Below are positions 1 to 7,486 of a DNA stretch of 64,000 nt, piece by piece; the first letter of the stretch is position 1; every line of letters begins with the position of its first letter. Location of the stretch: assembly GCF_009377235.1 (NCBI RefSeq), contig NZ_VMNX01000006.1, positions 1 to 64,000 on the forward strand. Reading direction: 5' to 3'. This stretch comes from Streptomyces acidicola. Lineage in GTDB: Bacteria; Actinomycetota; Actinomycetes; Streptomycetales; Streptomycetaceae. The notes under the pieces are model-generated. The model made no database searches, had not been told where the DNA came from, and saw only the letters and a list, made by a program, of their open reading frames with translations. Both the position numbers and the translations under genes were made by a program.

Positions 1-30
1 GGGGCGGGGACGGGAGCGAGGGCCGGGGAC

Positions 31-1104
31 CTACGGCGCCGTGTGGTGGGCCAGCGCGAGGTGCGGGTCCGCCTCGCCCGGTGCCGGTGCGGGGTCCGCG
101 TGGACCAGGGCCGCGGTGAGTCCAGGAACCGCGTGCAGCAGGGCGTGCTCCGCCTCGACGGCGGTGCGGTGCGCCTCACGTGCGGTCACGTCGCCGTCGA
201 CGACGACCGCGACCTCGGCCCGCAGCCGGTGGCCGACCCAGCGCAGCCGCAGCTCGCCCACCTCCCGTACACCCGGCACGTCCCGCAGTGCCTGCTCGGC
301 GCGGTCCACCAGCGCCGGATCGACGGCGTCCAGCACGCGCCCGAACACCTCGCGCGCGGCGTCGCGCAGCACCAGCAGGATGGCGGCCGTGATCGCCAGG
401 CCCACCAGCGGGTCGGCGAGGTGCCAGCCGAGCGCGGCGCCGCCCGCGCTCACCAGGACCGCCAGTGATGTGTAGCCGTCCGTCCGCGCGTGCAGTCCGT
501 CCGCTACGAGTGCGCCCGAGCCGATCGCGCGGCCGACGCGGATGCGGTAGCGGGCCACCCACTCGTTGCCCAGGAAGCCGATGACCGCGGCCGCGGCGAC
601 GACCGGGACGTGGTCCATCGGGCGCGGGGCGATCAGCCGCTCGACCGCCGTCCAGCCCGCGAAGACCGCGGAGGCCGCGATCGTCAGCACGATCGCGATG
701 CCCGCCAGGTCCTCGGCACGCCCGTAGCCGTACGTGAACCGGCGCGTCGCCGCGCGGCGGCCCAGAACGAAGGCGATGCCCAGCGGAACGGCGGTCAGGG
801 CGTCGGCCGTGTTGTGCACCGTGTCGCCCAGGAGCGCGACCGAGCCCGACAGCACGACCACGACCGCCTGGATCGCCGCCGTCATCCCGAGCACGGTCAG
901 CGAGACCCACAGCGCTCTCATGCCACGAGCGGAGGACTCCAGCGCGGAGTCGAGCTTGTCGGCGGTCTCGTGGGAGTGGGAGGTGAGGAGATGGCGGAGG
1001 CGGGTGAGAGGGCCGGGGGAGTGGCGGTGGTCGTGCCCGCGGGGGTGGGCATGACCGTCCCCGTACCCGAGGTCGCGGGCGTGTTCGTTCCGGTGGTCGG
1101 TCAC
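31..1104 (-). CDS. CDF-family cation efflux transporter
   Basis: Predicted divalent-cation/proton antiporter of the cation diffusion facilitator family, acting in the cytoplasmic membrane to export zinc, cobalt or a similar ion. The 357-residue protein has a His-rich N-terminus (about residues 8-45), hydrophobic segments starting near residue 65, the HNTAD metal motif of helix 2 (about 97-101), a partner motif ADGLHARTD in helix 5, and a soluble C-terminal domain. The GTG at 1102-1104 is chosen because GGAAGGGGAA sits 5 nt upstream; a longer open frame to 1551 would run into the neighbouring reductase gene. Two inverted repeats upstream could be metal-sensor operators. Which metal it carries is not visible. 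Confidence 0.88.
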   Translation of the reverse strand: MTDHRNEHARDLGYGDGHAHPRGHDHRHSPGPLTRLRHLLTSHSHETADKLDSALESSARGMRALWVSLTVLGMTAAIQAVVVVLSGSVALLGDTVHNTADALTAVPLGIAFVLGRRAATRRFTYGYGRAEDLAGIAIVLTIAASAVFAGWTAVERLIAPRPMDHVPVVAAAAVIGFLGNEWVARYRIRVGRAIGSGALVADGLHARTDGYTSLAVLVSAGGAALGWHLADPLVGLAITAAILLVLRDAAREVFGRVLDAVDPALVDRAEQALRDVPGVREVGELRLRWVGHRLRAEVAVVVDGDVTAREAHRTAVEAEHALLHAVPGLTAALVHADPAPAPGEADPHLALAHHTAP

Positions 1105-1158
1105 GTCGTTCCCCTTCCGGTGTGCGGGAGTGGACGTGCTCGTGCCCCTACGGCCATT

Positions 1159-1176
1159 ATGTGCGTATGAGCGCAT
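1159..1176. promoter_or_regulatory. Possible metal-sensor operator
   Basis: An imperfect inverted repeat with arms ATGTGC and GCGCAT around a 6-nt centre, about 55 nt upstream of the CDF transporter start. The spacing and arm composition recall ArsR/SmtB-type metal sensor sites, but no such regulator is encoded next to it, so the assignment is an inference. Confidence 0.35.
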
Positions 1177-1191
1177 GCATGCACCTGTCAC

Positions 1192-1208
1192 CTGCGCATG
1201 ATGTGCAG
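1192..1208. promoter_or_regulatory. Inverted repeat CTGCgCATgATGtGCAG
   Basis: A 17-bp palindrome with one mismatched pair around a central G, lying 16 bp beyond the ATGTGC/GCGCAT repeat and upstream of the CDF transporter. The two sites share GCAT/ATGTGC half-sites, which suggests a tandem operator for one regulator. Confidence 0.35.
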
Positions 1209-1276
1209 CCGCACAGTGAGGGCGGGGTCGACGGCTGACTCGACCTGGTGCCGCGTCGCTCACCGGACAACGGAAA

Positions 1277-1317
1277 ACGGTTCCGGGCGGAGGGTGCGCG
1301 CCTCCGCCCGGAACCGT
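1277..1317 (-). terminator. Rho-independent terminator of the FMN reductase gene
   Basis: A perfect 17-bp stem (1277-1293 with 1301-1317) and 7-nt loop lies 42 bp past the reductase stop codon. Read on the minus strand the stem is followed by TTTTCC, so it fits an intrinsic terminator for that gene. Confidence 0.75.
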
Positions 1318-1358
1318 TCGCGGGTCACGGCCGGGTGCATCACGCGGCCGTGGTCGAA

Positions 1359-1919
1359 TCAGGCAGCCGCGGTGCTCGTGGACTCCGTGAGCTGCTTCAG
1401 CACCTGGGTCAGGCCGGTGACGACCTCGGCGTCGTCGGCCGGGTGGGTCTCCGCGAAGCGGGTCACGGAGCCGGGGATGGAGAGCTTGGCGTCCTCCAGG
1501 ACCGTGCCGCCGGCGATGCCGAGGGCCTTGCGGGCCTCGTCCTGTGCCCACACGCCGCCGAACTGGCCGAACGCGGTGCCCACCACGGCGGCCGGCTTGC
1601 CGGACAGCGCGCCGGCGCCGTACGGGCGGGACAGCCAGTCGATGGCGTTCTTCAGGACGGCCGGGATCGTGCCGTTGTACTCGGGGGAGAAGAGCAGGAA
1701 GCCGTCGGCCTGGCCGGCGACCTCGCGCAGGCGGGCCGCGGCGGCGGGGACGCTGCCCTCGACGTCGATGTCCTCGTTGTAGAACGGCACGTCGGCGAGG
1801 CCCGCGAACAGTTCGATCTCGACGCCTTCGGGAGCGTGCTTGGTGGCGGCCTCGGCGAGCTGGCGGTTGTGCGAACCGGCGCGGAGGCTGCCGACGAGCG
1901 CGAGGATGCGAACGGACAT
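1359..1919 (-). CDS. NAD(P)H-dependent FMN reductase / quinone reductase family
   Basis: Flavodoxin-like oxidoreductase that probably uses NAD(P)H to reduce FMN, quinones or azo compounds in the cytoplasm. The 186-residue protein begins with the FMN-phosphate loop GSLRAGSHNRQ (about residues 9-19) and carries the SPEYNG motif that contacts the flavin near residue 80, both typical of the family, and its length is normal. The ATG at 1917-1919 has AGGAG 7 nt upstream; an open frame runs further upstream to 2018 but crosses the promoter. It is transcribed divergently from a TetR regulator, and two matching palindromes lie in the shared intergenic space, so TetR repression is likely. The physiological substrate is unknown. 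Confidence 0.85.
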   Translation of the reverse strand: MSVRILALVGSLRAGSHNRQLAEAATKHAPEGVEIELFAGLADVPFYNEDIDVEGSVPAAAARLREVAGQADGFLLFSPEYNGTIPAVLKNAIDWLSRPYGAGALSGKPAAVVGTAFGQFGGVWAQDEARKALGIAGGTVLEDAKLSIPGSVTRFAETHPADDAEVVTGLTQVLKQLTESTSTAAA

Positions 1920-1968
1920 GAGCTGACTCCTAGCAAAAGCAATGAGAGACTGGGCGGGGCTGGTTAAG

Positions 1969-1982
1969 CGGACCGGGGTCCG
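1969..1982. promoter_or_regulatory. TetR-type operator, copy 1
   Basis: CGGACCGGGGTCCG has perfect 6-bp arms (CGGACC/GGTCCG) around GG, 50 bp upstream of the reductase start. It matches the second palindrome at 2004-2017 and is best explained as a binding site for the divergent TetR protein. Confidence 0.6.
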
Positions 1983-2003
1983 TTGAAATTTGTACCACCT
2001 ATT

Positions 2004-2017
2004 CGGACCGCGGTCCA
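2004..2017. promoter_or_regulatory. TetR-type operator, copy 2
   Basis: CGGACCGCGGTCCA contains the 12-bp perfect palindrome GGACCGCGGTCC. It lies 35 bp from copy 1 and where the -35 region of the TetR gene promoter should be, so it could give autorepression. Confidence 0.62.
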
Positions 2018-2035
2018 CTTGTCTGTGGTGAGCGT

Positions 2036-2041
2036 TACTCT
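2036..2041 (+). promoter_or_regulatory. -10 hexamer TACTCT, leaderless arrangement
   Basis: TACTCT ends exactly 6 nt before the ATG of the TetR gene, and there is no Shine-Dalgarno sequence upstream of that ATG. This is the signature of a leaderless transcript starting at the start codon. Confidence 0.5.
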
Positions 2042-2047
2042 CACTCC

Positions 2048-2704
2048 ATGACAGAGCCGCTGCCGCACCTTCCCGTGTCTCAGGAGCGCGACCCCCTCGA
2101 CGGGCTCATGGAGCTCATACCGACCCCGGACGACCCACCACGACTGCGGGCCGACGCAGCGCGCAACCGCACCAGGCTGCTGGAGGTGGCTGCGCGGCTG
2201 GCGGGGGAGTGCGGGGCCGCCAACCTGACCATGGACGGTGTCGCCACGGCCGCCGAGGTCGGCAAGGGGACGGTCTTCCGTCGGTTCGGCGACCGCACCG
2301 GGCTGCTCATCGCCCTCCTCGACCACCATGAGCGGGAGCTGCAGAGCGCGTTCCTGGCCGGACCGCCGCCCCTCGGCCCGGACGCGCCCCCCACCGAGCG
2401 GCTGAAGGCCTTCGGTGCGGCCGTGGTCCGGCACGACCACGCCCACCGCGACCTGTATCTGGCGGCCCGCGCGGACGCCTCACGCCACCACACCAGTCCG
2501 GCGACCCTCCTCCGGCTGAGCCACATCTGCATGCTCCTGCGCCGGGCCGGGGCGCGGGGCGACATCGAGCTCCTGGCGCAGACGCTGCTGGGGTACCTGG
2601 ACATCACCCTCGTCGATCACCTGATGTCGCGCCGCGGGATGACGCTGGAGCGACTGGAAGCCGGGTGGAGCGACCTCGTCGGGCGTCTGGTGGCGGTGGA
2701 GTGA
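2048..2704 (+). CDS. TetR-family transcriptional regulator
   Basis: DNA-binding repressor of 218 residues. A helix-turn-helix of TetR type occupies about residues 37-85 (RNRTRLLEVAARL through VGKGTVFRRFGDRTGLL); the rest is an alpha-helical ligand-binding domain. It is divergent from the FMN reductase gene with two GGACCGsGGTCC palindromes between them, so it most likely represses both the reductase and itself and is released by a small ligand, perhaps a quinone or other electrophile. The ATG has no ribosome-binding site but stands 6 nt after a TACTCT hexamer, suggesting leaderless translation. An ATG 60 nt downstream is a less likely start. Confidence 0.88.
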   Translation: MTEPLPHLPVSQERDPLDGLMELIPTPDDPPRLRADAARNRTRLLEVAARLAGECGAANLTMDGVATAAEVGKGTVFRRFGDRTGLLIALLDHHERELQSAFLAGPPPLGPDAPPTERLKAFGAAVVRHDHAHRDLYLAARADASRHHTSPATLLRLSHICMLLRRAGARGDIELLAQTLLGYLDITLVDHLMSRRGMTLERLEAGWSDLVGRLVAVE

Positions 2705-2819
2705 CGGCGCCGTTCGGTCCGCCGGGGGCGCGCCAGAAGTGACCGCTTGGTAACTTGCGTACGTAGCGCACGCAGGGCTGGACGACGCACCGCACGCCGG
2801 GCGAGGGGGAGTTGGGCAC

Positions 2820-3713
2820 ATGGCCGAGCAGGAAGACCGCCCGGGGGGCGACGGAACCGGGTTCTTCTCCTCCGTGGACGATGTCGTCGGACGGCTGGCG
2901 GAGGTGGGGTACCTCGCTTCCACCGCCGTCGCCACCACGGTGTTCCTGGCCGACCGGCTCGGCAAGCCCCTGCTGGTGGAGGGACCGGCGGGCGTCGGCA
3001 AGACCGAGCTGGCCAAGGCGGTGGCCCGGGTCGGCGGCGCCCGGCTGGTCCGGCTCCAGTGCTACGAGGGCATCGACGAGTCCCGCGCCCTGTACGAGTG
3101 GAACCACGCCAAACAACTCCTGCGCATCACCGCCGGCCGCGACGAGAGCTGGGACGACACCCGCACCGACATCTTCAGCGACGAGTTCCTGCTCACCCGG
3201 CCCCTGCTCACCGCCATCCGCGGCGACGAGCCGACCGTGCTGCTCATCGACGAGACCGACAAGGCGGACGTCGAAGTGGAGGGCCTCCTCCTGGAGGTGC
3301 TGAGCGACTTCCAGGTCACCGTCCCGGAGCTGGGCACGATCACCGCGACCCGGCGGCCCTTCACGGTCCTCACCTCGAACGCGACCCGCGAGCTCTCCGA
3401 GGCCCTGCGCCGCCGCTGCCTGTTCCTCCATCTCGACTTCCCCGACGCCGAGCTGGAGCAGCGGATCGTACGGCTGAAGGTGCCCGGCCTGGACGCCGTG
3501 CTCGCCGACTCGCTCGTCCGCGTGATCGCCGCCCTGCGCGCGATGGAGCTGCGCAAGGCTCCCTCGGTGGCCGAGACGATCGACTGGGCACGCACCCTGC
3601 TGGCGCTCGGCGCGGACACCCTCGACGAGTCGGTCGTACGCGACAGTCTGGGCGTCGTCCTCAAACACCAGGACGACATCGCCAAGGCCGCCCAGGGGCT
3701 GACCTTGCTATGA
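2820..3713 (+). CDS. MoxR-family AAA+ ATPase
   Basis: AAA+ chaperone-like ATPase of 297 residues. Walker A GPAGVGKT is at about residues 55-62, Walker B VLLIDETDKA at about 140-149, and the sensor-1 stretch TVLTSNATRE near 184. MoxR proteins act with a von Willebrand factor A partner to assemble or mature enzymes, often by metal insertion, and the next gene encodes exactly such a partner. The stop codon overlaps that gene's ATG (ATGA), so the two are translationally coupled. GGGGAG precedes the ATG. The client enzyme is not evident from the neighbours. Confidence 0.88.
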   Translation: MAEQEDRPGGDGTGFFSSVDDVVGRLAEVGYLASTAVATTVFLADRLGKPLLVEGPAGVGKTELAKAVARVGGARLVRLQCYEGIDESRALYEWNHAKQLLRITAGRDESWDDTRTDIFSDEFLLTRPLLTAIRGDEPTVLLIDETDKADVEVEGLLLEVLSDFQVTVPELGTITATRRPFTVLTSNATRELSEALRRRCLFLHLDFPDAELEQRIVRLKVPGLDAVLADSLVRVIAALRAMELRKAPSVAETIDWARTLLALGADTLDESVVRDSLGVVLKHQDDIAKAAQGLTLL

Positions 3714-5152
3714 GCACGCAGGACGCCCCGGCGAGCACCGTGCTGCCCGAGCGGCTCACCGCCTTCGTACGGGCGTTGCGCGGCCACGGGATACGGGTCG
3801 GTCCGGCCGAGACCGTGGACGCGGCGGCCGTCCTTCAGGTGCTGGGCCTGGCCGACCGGGAGCGGATCCGCGAGGGTCTGGCGGCGGCGCTGCTGCGTGC
3901 CGACCGGCAGCGCACCGTGTTCGACGCCACCTTCGACCTGTACTTCCCGCTCGGCACGGGCGAGCTGGCGGCCACGCGCGCCGCACCCGCCGCGGACCTG
4001 ACCGAGTTGCGCGACCGCCTCGCCGAGGCCCTGGCCGCGAACGACGCGTCCGCGCTGACCCAGCTCGCGGGCGAGGCCGTGGACATGCTCGGCGGATACG
4101 GCCCGACCGGATCGAGCGGCCCGACCGGCACGGGCGGCTGGTCGGCCCACCAGACACTCGACCGGCTACGCCCTCAGACGCTCCTGGCCCGTGTCCTCGC
4201 GTCCGGCCGCACAGGCGGATCGGGTGGAACCGATGGATCAGGTGCATCGGGTGGATCAGGTGCATCCGGGGGCTTCACCGAGCGGCTCGAAGCCGACGAG
4301 ATCCGCCGCCGCATCGAGGACTTCCGCGGCCGGGTGCGCGGCGAGGCGCGCCGACGCGTCGCCGAGCGCCGGGGCACCGACGAGATCGCCCGGCGGGGCG
4401 TCGCCCCGAGCGCCGACCAGGTCGACTTCCTCGTCGCGAACCGTGAGCAGCTCGCCGAACTGCGCCGCACCCTCCAGCCGCTCGCCCGCAAGCTCGCCAC
4501 CCGGCTGACCGCCCGCCGGCGCAGGGCGGCCCGCGGCCAGATCGACATACGCCGTACGCTGCGCCGCTCCCTGTCCACCGGCGGCGTGCCCCTGCGCCCG
4601 GCCCACCGCAGGCACCGGCCCGCCCGCCCGGAGATCGTGCTCCTGTGTGACGTGTCCGGCTCGGCCGCCGGGTTCGCGAACTTCACGATGCTGCTCGTCC
4701 AGGCGATGCGCGACCAGTTCAGCCGGGTCCGCGTGTACGCGTTCGTCAACCGTGTCGACGAGGTCACCCGCCTCATCACCACGGGCGGCGCCGACCCGGC
4801 CGGACTCGGCCACAGGATCGCCACCGAGGCCACCGTGTCCGGCTGGCACGGCAGCAGCGACTACGGCTCCGCGCTGGGCGAGTTCGCCGAGCGCCACCTC
4901 GACGCGGTCGGCCCGCGCACCTCCGTGCTCGTCCTGGGCGACGCCCGCACGAACGGCTTCGACCCGAACGTGCCCGCCCTGCGCCGCATCGCCGCCCGCG
5001 CCCGCCGCGTCCACTGGCTCAACCCCGAAGGACCCGCACACTGGGGGACCGGCGACTCCGCGGCCCACGCCTACGCCGAGGTCGTCGACATGCACGCATG
5101 CCGCAACGCCCGGCGTCTCGGGGAACTGGTGACCCGGTTGCTGCCCGTGTGA
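3710..5152 (+). CDS. VWA-domain protein, CoxE-like, MoxR partner
   Basis: A 480-residue cytoplasmic protein with a C-terminal von Willebrand factor A domain. The metal-ion-dependent adhesion motif DVSGS is at about residues 312-316 in the stretch IVLLCDVSGSAAGF, as in the CoxE-like VWA family. The N-terminal half is helical. A low-complexity Gly/Ser/Thr linker lies around residues 128-187, encoded by GGATCAGGTG-like repeats and probably variable in length. The gene overlaps the MoxR ATPase gene by 4 nt. By family precedent the pair assembles or activates an unidentified enzyme. A much longer open frame in the same phase starts at 2747, but it runs antisense-like through the MoxR gene and is rejected. 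Confidence 0.87.
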   Translation: MSTQDAPASTVLPERLTAFVRALRGHGIRVGPAETVDAAAVLQVLGLADRERIREGLAAALLRADRQRTVFDATFDLYFPLGTGELAATRAAPAADLTELRDRLAEALAANDASALTQLAGEAVDMLGGYGPTGSSGPTGTGGWSAHQTLDRLRPQTLLARVLASGRTGGSGGTDGSGASGGSGASGGFTERLEADEIRRRIEDFRGRVRGEARRRVAERRGTDEIARRGVAPSADQVDFLVANREQLAELRRTLQPLARKLATRLTARRRRAARGQIDIRRTLRRSLSTGGVPLRPAHRRHRPARPEIVLLCDVSGSAAGFANFTMLLVQAMRDQFSRVRVYAFVNRVDEVTRLITTGGADPAGLGHRIATEATVSGWHGSSDYGSALGEFAERHLDAVGPRTSVLVLGDARTNGFDPNVPALRRIAARARRVHWLNPEGPAHWGTGDSAAHAYAEVVDMHACRNARRLGELVTRLLPV

Positions 5153-5182
5153 CAGAGGGCCGACCGACGGGCACCGCCGCGG

Positions 5183-5848
5183 TCAGTACGCCTCGGGGGT
5201 GCGCTGCGGGCCCGTCAGATCGCACTCGACGTCCACCACGCCCTCGACGGCGCGGACCATACGCACCGCCACGGGGATCAGCGCGATGTCCCTGACACGA
5301 CCGGTGACTCGGACGACGCCGTCGTGGACGGCCACATGGACCGGAGTCAACGGGGCCGGGAAGAGATACGAGACCACCTCGTCCCGCACCTCCGCGGCGA
5401 TGTCCTCGTCGTCCCGGAGGAACACCTTGAGCAGGTCCGCACGGCTGACGATGCCCTGCAGCATGCCGTGGTCGTCGACGACGGGGAGCCGTTTCACCCT
5501 CGCGTGCGCCATGGTGCGGGCCGCCGCCGCGAGCGTCGCGTCGGCGTGGACGGTGACAGCCGGACTGGTCATCAGCTCCCCGGCCGTCACCGCCCGGGCC
5601 TTGACCAGGTCGGCCAGCCGGCCGAACCCGACAGGCCGGTCCGGTTCGCTGTCGCGGAACTCCTCCTTGGGCAGCAGGTCCGCCTGGGAGACGACCCCGA
5701 CGACCCGGCCCTCGCCCTCCAGGACGGGCAGCGCGCTGACCTTCCACTGCTCCAGCAGCCGGACGATCTCCTTGAAGCCCGCCCCACGGCCGACGGCCGC
5801 GACCGTGTGGGTCATCACGTCGCTCACGATGCGGGGGGTGCTGTGCAC
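5183..5848 (-). CDS. CBS-pair and BON domain protein
   Basis: A 221-residue cytoplasmic protein with two CBS motifs (about residues 8-62 and 92-148) that usually sense adenine nucleotides, followed by a BON domain (about 150-215, from APLTPVHVAVHDGVVRVTG to the end). CBS-BON proteins are common in actinobacterial dormancy and stress regulons. The start is GTG at 5846-5848 with GGGAG 5 nt upstream. It is followed on the same strand by nothing obvious. Upstream lies a cyclic-nucleotide-binding gene on the same strand and then a Usp and a phosphoketolase gene, so a common stress response is likely. The output of the protein is unknown. Confidence 0.86.
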   Translation of the reverse strand: MHSTPRIVSDVMTHTVAAVGRGAGFKEIVRLLEQWKVSALPVLEGEGRVVGVVSQADLLPKEEFRDSEPDRPVGFGRLADLVKARAVTAGELMTSPAVTVHADATLAAAARTMAHARVKRLPVVDDHGMLQGIVSRADLLKVFLRDDEDIAAEVRDEVVSYLFPAPLTPVHVAVHDGVVRVTGRVRDIALIPVAVRMVRAVEGVVDVECDLTGPQRTPEAY

Positions 5849-5891
5849 GGTGACTCCCAGTACGCGTTTCAGGTGGTGCGAGCTGTCGCGG

Positions 5892-6350
5892 TCAGCGGCC
5901 GCTGCCGTAGGGGGCGTACAGGTCCAGCAGCCGGGTCCGCGCCGATCGCAGCCGGTGGGCGAGGATGCTGCCGATCCACTCGGAGACGGCCAGCCCGAAC
6001 GCGGGATCCTCCCGGCACAGGGCGCGCACGCCCACGGCGTCGAACTCGTACGCCCGGACCGGGCTCGTCGCTTCGGCGCCCAGGTGCCAGGTGTGCGGGG
6101 CGAACAGCCAGGACCAGCCGACCAGGTCGTTGATGCCCAGGGTCTCGATCACCGCCGCGCGACGTCCCGGCACGCGCATGTCGAGGTCAACCGTGCCGGT
6201 GCGGATGACCCAGAACCGGTCCGCGCGACCCTCCTCCTCGAAGAGCCGGGCGCCCTGCGGAAACGACACCTGCTTGGCCATGGCCAACAGGCGCCGGCGG
6301 TGCTCGGCGGGGAGTGCGCGGAACATGGGGGTGGCGGGGGGAGCGTTCAT
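5892..6350 (-). CDS. Single cyclic-nucleotide-binding-domain protein
   Basis: A 152-residue protein made of one cAMP-binding-like beta-roll (about residues 8-120, with FPQGARLFEEEGRADRFWVI and the RAAVIETLG region) and a short helical tail. It lacks the winged helix found in Crp/Fnr regulators, so it is unlikely to bind DNA itself and may act as a sensor or partner protein. The ATG at 6348-6350 has GGAGG 7 nt upstream; the open frame continues to 6548 but without a better start. It lies divergent from the Usp gene and just upstream of the CBS-BON gene. Confidence 0.8.
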   Translation of the reverse strand: MNAPPATPMFRALPAEHRRRLLAMAKQVSFPQGARLFEEEGRADRFWVIRTGTVDLDMRVPGRRAAVIETLGINDLVGWSWLFAPHTWHLGAEATSPVRAYEFDAVGVRALCREDPAFGLAVSEWIGSILAHRLRSARTRLLDLYAPYGSGR

Positions 6351-6418
6351 GGCGGTGCCTCCACGGAGCGTAAGAACCTGCCACCTCCAGCGTCGCTCCG
6401 CGCCCCCGTCCTTGCCAT

Positions 6419-6432
6419 GGGCTTCCGGCCCC
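6419..6432. promoter_or_regulatory. Possible DevR/OsdR-type box
   Basis: GGGCTTCCGGCCCC, followed closely by CTGGGCCC, lies in the divergent promoter between the nucleotide-binding protein and the Usp gene. The GGGnCT...GGCCC pattern resembles dormancy-regulator boxes found in front of actinobacterial usp genes; the match is by eye only. Confidence 0.3.
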
Positions 6433-6541
6433 AACCTGGGCCCTTTCCCGGCTCCGGACGCATCGTGGCTTGTCGCGCGGAGCGCGGGTACTCGCCCTCG
6501 GCGATGCTGGAACCAGTCCTCCGAACCGGGAGGTGCGCGCC

Positions 6542-7447
6542 ATGTCACGCACTGTCACCGTCGGGCTCGACGGGTCGCCCGAGAGCCTGGCCGCCGCCGA
6601 GTGGGCGGCGCGTGAGGCCGGGCTCAGAGGGGTGCCGCTGCGGCTGGTCAACGTCTGGGAACCGGTGCCGGAACCCATGGGGCGGGCCCCCCTGCTGGGC
6701 GCGGACGTCGAGCACGAGTGGAGGGATCGCGTCCCTCGTAAGGCGGCGGACGGCATCCGGGGGCGCCACCCGGGGGTCGAGGTGGTCGTCGGACAGTTCT
6801 TCGGCGCGGCCACCGAGGTGCTGACCGAGGAGACGAAGGACGCCGAGCTGCTGGTCCTCGGATCCCGCGGGCTGGGCGGCATCGGCGGTTTTCTGCTCGG
6901 CTCCGTCGGCCAGTCCGTCGTCGCGCACTCGGAGGTGCCCGTCGTGCTCGTACGGGCCGGGGAACAGGCCACCGACGAGCACCTGAGGGACCCGGGGGGC
7001 GACCCGTCCGCCGACACCCCGTACCGGCCGGTCGTCCTCGGCCTCGACACCGACAGCCCGGACGACACACTGATCGGGTTCGCCTTCGACGCGGCGGCCC
7101 GGCGCGACACGGCCCTGAAGGTCGTCCACGGCTGGAGTCCGCCGCCCCACTTCGCGCACGGCATCCCCGAGCGCCCGGGGCTCGAAGCCGAGCGGGGCCA
7201 GTGGGAGGCCGTCGCGCTGACCGACGTGCTGCGCCCCTGGCGGCAGAAGCTGCCCTCCGTCGAGGTCGTCGAGGACTCCCGGCCCGGCAAACCGGCCCAC
7301 CACCTCGTCGACGCGTCCCGGGAGGCGTCCCTCGTGGTCGTCGGCCGCCGTGTCCGCCGTTCCCCGATCGGCGCCCACATCGGGCCCGTCACCCACGCCG
7401 TCCTGCACCACGCCACCGCCCCCGTCGCCGTCGTCGCGCACGGCTGA
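6542..7447 (+). CDS. Tandem universal stress protein
   Basis: A 301-residue cytoplasmic protein with two UspA domains, about residues 4-143 and 160-299. The first carries the ATP-binding loop GSRGLGGIGGFLLGSVGQSV; the second has a degenerate version (VGRRVRRSPIGAHIGPVTHA), so ATP binding may be limited to one half. The ATG at 6542 is preceded by GGAGGTG; the open frame extends upstream but without a better site. It stands 39 bp before the phosphoketolase gene and may share its promoter. Tandem Usp proteins of this kind are induced by hypoxia or stationary phase in actinobacteria; the exact role here is inferred from that. Confidence 0.9.
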   Translation: MSRTVTVGLDGSPESLAAAEWAAREAGLRGVPLRLVNVWEPVPEPMGRAPLLGADVEHEWRDRVPRKAADGIRGRHPGVEVVVGQFFGAATEVLTEETKDAELLVLGSRGLGGIGGFLLGSVGQSVVAHSEVPVVLVRAGEQATDEHLRDPGGDPSADTPYRPVVLGLDTDSPDDTLIGFAFDAAARRDTALKVVHGWSPPPHFAHGIPERPGLEAERGQWEAVALTDVLRPWRQKLPSVEVVEDSRPGKPAHHLVDASREASLVVVGRRVRRSPIGAHIGPVTHAVLHHATAPVAVVAHG

Positions 7448-7486
7448 CCCCGTCCGAGGACCCGTCGACGCCCCAGGGAGTCACCC

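Noticed and set aside
2747..3709. Upstream extension of the VWA gene to give an 801-residue protein
   Set aside because: The extension lies over the MoxR ATPase gene in another frame, is Arg-rich noise, and the ATGA overlap at 3710 gives a natural start.
4090..4275. Gly/Ser/Thr-rich repeat in the VWA gene as an independent repeat element
   Set aside because: It keeps the reading frame and encodes a flexible linker between two domains, so it is part of the protein.
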